From positions 419,390-483,389 of the forward strand of contig NZ_JAPSJL010000003.1 of assembly GCF_031178195.1 (NCBI RefSeq): 64,000 bases of DNA. The letters are read 5' to 3'. The stretch comes from Zhihengliuella sp. (lineage in GTDB: Bacteria; Actinomycetota; Actinomycetes; Actinomycetales; Micrococcaceae). The translations under genes were made by a program, and so were the position numbers. The notes beneath the pieces are model-generated. The model searched no databases. It was not told where the DNA came from and worked only from the letters and a program-made list of their open reading frames with translations. Below, piece after piece: positions 59,163 to 64,000 of the stretch; the stretch's first letter is position 1, and each line of letters opens with the position of its first letter.

Positions 59163-59699
59163 GTGCAGAACTCTGAGGAACCTATCGCCGACCTGCTCGA
59201 CCGGCTCGCCGCCGTCGTCCCGGACTATCCCCGCCCGGGGATCTCCTTCAAGGATCTGACGCCGGTCTTCGCCGACGCGGAGGGTCTGAAGCGGATCGTC
59301 GACGAGGTCATCGCCCCCTTCGCCGGGCGGTTCGACGTCATCGCCGGGCTCGAGGCCCGCGGTTTCGTCCTGGCCGCCGCCGGCGCCTACGCAGCCGGCA
59401 CCGGGATGGTCACGCTCCGCAAGAAGGGCAAGCTGCCCCGGGAGGTCCACACCGAGGACTACCTGCTCGAGTACGGGACCGCGACGCTCGAGCTGCACCG
59501 CGACGACATCGCCCCCGGCACCCGGGTCCTCCTGCTCGACGACGTCCTCGCCACCGGTGGGACGGTCGGCGCGGCCGTGCGCCTGGTCGAGCGCGCCGGC
59601 GCCGAGGTGGTCGGCATCGGCGTCGTGCTTGAGCTCGACGGGCTCGGCGGCCGCGAGAGGCTCGCACCGCACGAGGTCCACGCGCTCCAGCGCGTCTAG
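59163..59699 (+). CDS. apt: Adenine phosphoribosyltransferase
   Basis: VVPDYPRPGISFKDLTPVFADAEGLKRIVDE...VLLLDDVLATGGTVGAAVRLVERAGAEVVG; GTG start. Confidence 0.95.
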   Translation: MQNSEEPIADLLDRLAAVVPDYPRPGISFKDLTPVFADAEGLKRIVDEVIAPFAGRFDVIAGLEARGFVLAAAGAYAAGTGMVTLRKKGKLPREVHTEDYLLEYGTATLELHRDDIAPGTRVLLLDDVLATGGTVGAAVRLVERAGAEVVGIGVVLELDGLGGRERLAPHEVHALQRV

Positions 59700-59861
59700 T
59701 CGGGCACTCCGAGGGCGCGGCCGGCGCGGTCCGTCCGGTTGCGGCCGCGTGGCGCCGAGCCGGCAGATCCGGCCTCCGGCCGCGTTGCACCCGGGGCCCC
59801 GGTACGACGGCGTAGACTGGTACGCCCTTCATTTCCGCTTCACCTTCAGTCAGGAGCATCC

Positions 59862-62189
59862 ATGGTCGACGTACCGACGTCAGCCTCGGACTTGGATTCG
59901 ACGACGGATCTGGACCGCGAGCGCCAGCACGTGGCGACCCTCTACCGGCGGCTGGACGAGCTGCGCGCGGAGAAGACGGAGCAGCTGGCCCGGATCCGCC
60001 GCCAGGGAGCCGTCGGCTCCCTGCAGAATCAGTCCGAGCGCGACTCCTACGCGACGCTCTACGAGGACCGGCTGGCGCAGCTGAACGCCGTGGAGGAGCG
60101 CCTGGTCTTCGGCCGGCTGGACATGGACGGCGTCGACCTCGCCGGCGCCTCCGGCGACGACGCCGTCGACCTCGAGGCGCTCGAGGCCGGGGCGACGCGC
60201 TACATCGGCCGCATCGGCCTGACGGACCAGGAGCAGCGCCGGCTCATGATCGACTGGCGCGCCCCGGAGGCCGGCGCGTTCTACCAGGCGACGGCCCACG
60301 AGCGCCTCGGCGTGCGCCGCCGCCGTCACCTGCTCCTGAAGGGCCGCGGCGTCGTCGGGCTCGAGGACGACGTGCTGGACGAGACGCTGCTCGACGAGGT
60401 GGCCGTGCACCAGGGCGAGGGCGCCCTGCTGGCCGCTCTCACCCAGCGCCGCACCGGCCGGATGGGGGACATCGTCTCCACCATCCAGTCCGAGCAGGAC
60501 CGGATCATCCGCACCCCGATGTCGGGCGTCCTCGTGGTCCAGGGCGGCCCCGGCACCGGCAAGACCGCCGTGGCGCTCCACCGCGCCGCCTACCTGCTCT
60601 ACGAGCACCGCGAGCGGCTGAAGTCCGCCGGCGTGCTCCTGGTCGGCCCGTCGCAGTCGTTCATGCGCTACATCGAGCGCGTGCTGCCCTCCCTCGGCGA
60701 GACGGGCGTGGTCATGGCCAGCATCGGCCAGCTGATGCCGGGCGTCGACGCCGTCGCCGAGCCGTCCCGCGAGGCCGGCCGCCTCAAGGGCGATCTGCGG
60801 ATGGCCGACGCCGTCAAGCGCGCCGTGGCCCGCCGGCAACGGCTCCCGCAGGGGGATCGCCGCGTCGTCGTGGAGGGGACGCCGCTGACGCTGACCGTCA
60901 AGCAGGTCAAGCGCGCCCGCGACAAGGCCCGGGCCACCGGCAAGCCCTACAACGAGGCCCGCGCGACGTTCGTCAAGTCCCTCGTCAAGGAGCTCGCCGA
61001 CCAGCTGGAGGCGAAGCTCGAGGAGTCCTCGGGCGGTGGGAACAAGGCCGACCGCTCCTACCTCGTGGAGGACGTGCGCGCCGCGCGCGACGTGCGGATC
61101 GCGCTGAACCTGTGCTGGATGCCCATCACCCCGCAGAAGCTGATCGCGGACCTGCTCTCCCGACCCGAGCAGCTCGTCGCGGCCGCGCCCCACCTGAGCG
61201 CCCGCGAGGTCCTCACCCTGCTGCGTCCCGCGGACGCCCCGTGGACCGAGGCCGACGTCCCGCTGCTCGACGAGGCGGCCGAGCTCCTCGGCGACTACGC
61301 CGAGGCCGCCGGGCACGCCGCGGAGGCCTCCAAGCGGGACCGGGAGCTCGCCGAGGCCACCATCGAGGCGACCAACGCCATGCTCGAGGAGAAGGGCAAC
61401 GACGGCCTCGTGACCGCCGACGAACTGCTCGACTTCAACCGCGAGACCGGCCCCGCCGTGAGCGCCGCCGAGCGCGCGCGGCTGGACCGCACCTGGGCGT
61501 ACGGCCACGTGGTGGTCGACGAGGCCCAGGAGCTCTCGCCGATGCAGTGGCGGTTGCTGATGCGCCGGTGCCCCATGAAGTCCTTCACGGTCGTGGGGGA
61601 CATCGCACAGGCGTCCTCGGCCGCGAGCGCCACCAGCTGGGACGGCGCCCTGGAGCCGTTCGTGGGGGACCGGTTCCGGCTCGAGGAGCTGACCGTCAAC
61701 TACCGCACGCCCACCCAGATCGCCGAGGCGGCCGCCCGCGTGGCGCAGCGCGCCGGGCTGACGGTCTCCACGCCGCGGGCCGTCCGCGACGGCCAGTGGC
61801 CGCCGGTCGTGGACCACGTGGAGGGGAACGACGTCGTCGCGCACCTCGCCGAGGTCCTGCCCGGCGAGGTGGAGAAGGCCGAGGGCGGGCTGACGGCCGT
61901 CATCGCGCCCAGGACACTCCTCGCCCAGGCGCGGCGCGCTGCCGTCGGGCTGTTCGGCCGGCGGGTCGGCATCGGGTCCGGCGGGGTCGAGCAGGACGTC
62001 GTCGTCACCACGGCGCACGAGGCCAAGGGACTGGAGTTCGACGTCGTCGTGCTCCTCGAGCCGGAGGACCTCGTCGCCGAGGCCGACGGCGGGCTCGGGG
62101 ACCTCTACGTCGCGATGACGCGCGCGACCCAGCGGCTGCGGGTGATCGCCGCCAAATCGGTGCCGGAAGGTTTCGAGCCGGGTTCCTGA
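59862..62189 (+). CDS. helD: HelD-like UvrD-family ATPase (RNA polymerase recycling factor)
   Basis: Coiled-coil N-terminus (DRERQHVATLYRRLDELRAEKTEQLARIR), VVQGGPGTGKTAVALHRAAYLLYEHRERL, VVDEAQELSPMQWRLLMRR. Confidence 0.88.
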   Translation: MVDVPTSASDLDSTTDLDRERQHVATLYRRLDELRAEKTEQLARIRRQGAVGSLQNQSERDSYATLYEDRLAQLNAVEERLVFGRLDMDGVDLAGASGDDAVDLEALEAGATRYIGRIGLTDQEQRRLMIDWRAPEAGAFYQATAHERLGVRRRRHLLLKGRGVVGLEDDVLDETLLDEVAVHQGEGALLAALTQRRTGRMGDIVSTIQSEQDRIIRTPMSGVLVVQGGPGTGKTAVALHRAAYLLYEHRERLKSAGVLLVGPSQSFMRYIERVLPSLGETGVVMASIGQLMPGVDAVAEPSREAGRLKGDLRMADAVKRAVARRQRLPQGDRRVVVEGTPLTLTVKQVKRARDKARATGKPYNEARATFVKSLVKELADQLEAKLEESSGGGNKADRSYLVEDVRAARDVRIALNLCWMPITPQKLIADLLSRPEQLVAAAPHLSAREVLTLLRPADAPWTEADVPLLDEAAELLGDYAEAAGHAAEASKRDRELAEATIEATNAMLEEKGNDGLVTADELLDFNRETGPAVSAAERARLDRTWAYGHVVVDEAQELSPMQWRLLMRRCPMKSFTVVGDIAQASSAASATSWDGALEPFVGDRFRLEELTVNYRTPTQIAEAAARVAQRAGLTVSTPRAVRDGQWPPVVDHVEGNDVVAHLAEVLPGEVEKAEGGLTAVIAPRTLLAQARRAAVGLFGRRVGIGSGGVEQDVVVTTAHEAKGLEFDVVVLLEPEDLVAEADGGLGDLYVAMTRATQRLRVIAAKSVPEGFEPGS

Positions 62190-62220
62190 ACCCGTTCCCG
62201 GAACTGCTACGTTAAGGCGC

Positions 62221-63537
62221 GTGTCACCGACTGAATCCAACGCCGTTCTGGCGCAGCAGAAGAACGATCCGAGCTTCGAGAACATCTGGCAGGAGCTCAA
62301 GTGGCGCGGCGTCGTGCACGTGTCCACGGACGAGGCCGCGCTCGAGGAACTGCTGGCCGGTGACCCGATCACCTACTACGTCGGCTTCGACCCGACGGCT
62401 CCGTCCCTGCACCTGGGGCATCTGGTCCAGCTGCTGAACATGCGCCGGATCCAGCTGGCCGGACACCGCCCGCTCGGGCTGGTCGGCGGCTCCACGGGTC
62501 TCATCGGGGACCCCCGGCAGACCGCCGAGCGCGTCCTGAACACCCGCGAGGTCGTGGGGGAGTGGGTGCGCAAGCTGGAGGCCCAGGTCGCCAACTACCT
62601 CTCCTTCGAGGGCGCGAACGCCGCCCGGATGGTCAACAACCTCGACTGGACGGCCCCGCTGTCGGCCATCGACTTCCTGCGCGAGGTCGGCAAGCACTTC
62701 CGCGTCGGCACGATGATCAAGAAGGAGATCGTCGCCGCGCGCCTGAACTCCGACGAGGGCATCAGCTACACCGAGTTCAGCTACCAGATCCTGCAGGCCA
62801 TGGACTTCCTGCAGCTCTACCGCGACTACGACTGCGTGCTGCAGACCGGCGGCTCGGACCAGTGGGGGAACCTCACCGCGGGCACCGAGCTGGTGCGCAA
62901 GGTCGAGGGCCGGTCGGTGCACGCGTTCGGCACCCCGCTCATCACCAATGCGGACGGGACCAAGTTCGGCAAGAGCGAGGGCAACGCCATCTGGCTCGAC
63001 CCGGAGATGTGCTCGCCGTACACCTTCTACCAGTTCTGGCTGAACACCGCAGATGCCGATGTCGCGGAGCGGCTCAAGGTGTTCACCTTCCTGGGCCGCG
63101 AGGAGATCGAGGCGCTCGAGACCGCGACGGCGGAGCGCCCCTTCGCCCGCGAGGCGCAGAAGCGCCTCGCCTGGGAGGTCACCGCGCTCGTCCACGGCGT
63201 CGACGCGACGGAGAAGGTCATCGCTGCGTCGCAGGCCATGTTCGGCAAGGGCGACATCACCGAGCTGGACGAGTCCACGCTGCGCGCCGCGACGGCCGAG
63301 CTGCCGAGCGCCGAGTACGCCGGCGAGCTGAACATCGTCGAACTGCTGCTGGCGTCGGGTCTGGTGGACTCGAAGTCGGCCGCCCGCCGCGCCGTCGCCG
63401 ACGGCGGCGCCTACGTCAACAACACGAAGGTCGCCGACCCGGAGACCGTCATCGCCCGCGAGGAGCTGATGCACGGACGCTTCCTCCTGCTCCGCCGCGG
63501 CAAGAAGAACCAGGCGATGATCGAGGTCACCGCCTAG
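62221..63537 (+). CDS. tyrS: Tyrosine--tRNA ligase
   Basis: YYVGFDPTAPSLHLGHLVQLLNMRRIQLAGHRPLGLVGGSTGLIGDPRQTAERVLNT...KFGKSEGNAIWLD; GTG start. Confidence 0.97.
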   Translation: MSPTESNAVLAQQKNDPSFENIWQELKWRGVVHVSTDEAALEELLAGDPITYYVGFDPTAPSLHLGHLVQLLNMRRIQLAGHRPLGLVGGSTGLIGDPRQTAERVLNTREVVGEWVRKLEAQVANYLSFEGANAARMVNNLDWTAPLSAIDFLREVGKHFRVGTMIKKEIVAARLNSDEGISYTEFSYQILQAMDFLQLYRDYDCVLQTGGSDQWGNLTAGTELVRKVEGRSVHAFGTPLITNADGTKFGKSEGNAIWLDPEMCSPYTFYQFWLNTADADVAERLKVFTFLGREEIEALETATAERPFAREAQKRLAWEVTALVHGVDATEKVIAASQAMFGKGDITELDESTLRAATAELPSAEYAGELNIVELLLASGLVDSKSAARRAVADGGAYVNNTKVADPETVIAREELMHGRFLLLRRGKKNQAMIEVTA

Positions 63538-63653
63538 CCGGTCCCTCGGTCGTTCCCGGGCGGCGGGCTGCGACGTCCCGCAGCGGAGCTGAGGGGGAGA
63601 AGCCCGGAATACCGCGGATTCTGGGACGACACGCCCGGGCGTTCACCCCGATT

Positions 63654-63681
63654 TTGCGGGGTGCTGGTTTCTGTGTAGAGT
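63654..63681 (+). promoter_or_regulatory. Putative rrn promoter P1
   Basis: TTGCGG - 16 bp - TAGAGT. Confidence 0.6.
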
Positions 63682-63866
63682 ATTTCGAGTCGTCGCGACG
63701 AGGACAGCACGGAGAGATCCGGGGCTGAGGATCGAAGCGGTGGCGGAACCCTTTTTTCCTTTTTCTCTGAACCGTTTCGGCGGGTGTTCTCGAACGCCCT
63801 GGGAATGGTGGCGGGGAAAGGGGGTTGCGGGTTCTCCGGTGTGGTGCGGGTCGCAGGTTCTGCGGT

Positions 63867-63895
63867 TTGCATCGGCGGGGGGATGCGGGTAAGGT
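63867..63895 (+). promoter_or_regulatory. Putative rrn promoter P2
   Basis: TTGCAT - 17 bp - TAAGGT. Confidence 0.6.
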
Positions 63896-63904
63896 ATTCG
63901 AGTT

Positions 63905-63919
63905 GCTTCGGAGCGAAGC
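63905..63919 (+). promoter_or_regulatory. Short hairpin in rrn leader
   Basis: GCTTCG-gag-CGAAGC. Confidence 0.45.
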
Positions 63920-63959
63920 GGTCGGGATGAATGGTCCTGGTTGTGGTAGTCCGGGGTGT

Positions 63960-64000
63960 CTGTTGTTTGAGAACTCAATAGTGTGCCAAGTTTGTTGATA
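63960..64000 (+). promoter_or_regulatory. rRNA operon leader with boxA-like antitermination element; 16S gene begins beyond the window
   Basis: TGTTGTTTGAGAACTCAATAGTGTGCCAAG is the motif found in actinobacterial pre-16S leaders. Confidence 0.85.

Noticed and set aside
59880-62372. 830-aa minus-strand ORF antisense to helD
   Set aside because: Antisense shadow of a well-supported gene.

Overview
High-GC actinobacterial chromosome segment. Gene order and protein content suggest a Micrococcaceae/Arthrobacter-like organism (inference; no database search was possible). The window is mostly core genome, with no phage, transposon, CRISPR or tRNA signal that I could support. Modules: dapA-rnj-ftsK-pgsA-cinA-clgR; DUF3046-recA-recX-miaB-miaA-dapF; methyltransferase / hflX / dinG; lexA with a divergent LysM membrane protein; hisC-hisB-hisH-(small membrane protein)-hisA; hutG with convergent hutH-hutI-hutU and an IclR regulator; infC-rpmI-rplT; pheS-pheT; argCJBDFR-argH without argG; apt; helD; tyrS; and, at the right edge, the leader of an rRNA operon whose 16S gene lies outside the window. 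The ORF track misses or mis-starts several genes: the edge gene on the minus strand (1-978), infC (apparent ATC start at 34535), and many first-of-operon genes that look leaderless. Signals most worth following up: (1) a leaderless 6-codon mini-ORF over a palindrome, followed by perfect hairpins, in the ~390 nt upstream of the ribosome-splitting GTPase gene hflX; (2) ribosomal protein L20 with a ~100 aa C-terminal extension ending in a compact 'sunset'-like domain; (3) a local SOS network of matching LexA boxes at recA, the lexA/LysM divergent region and an Rv2578c-like radical SAM gene; (4) a shared 18-bp operator at hutU and its IclR regulator gene; (5) paired ARG boxes with identical 20-bp phasing at argC and argH; (6) a window-wide 'TAnnnT + 6-7 nt + start codon' leaderless promoter pattern.
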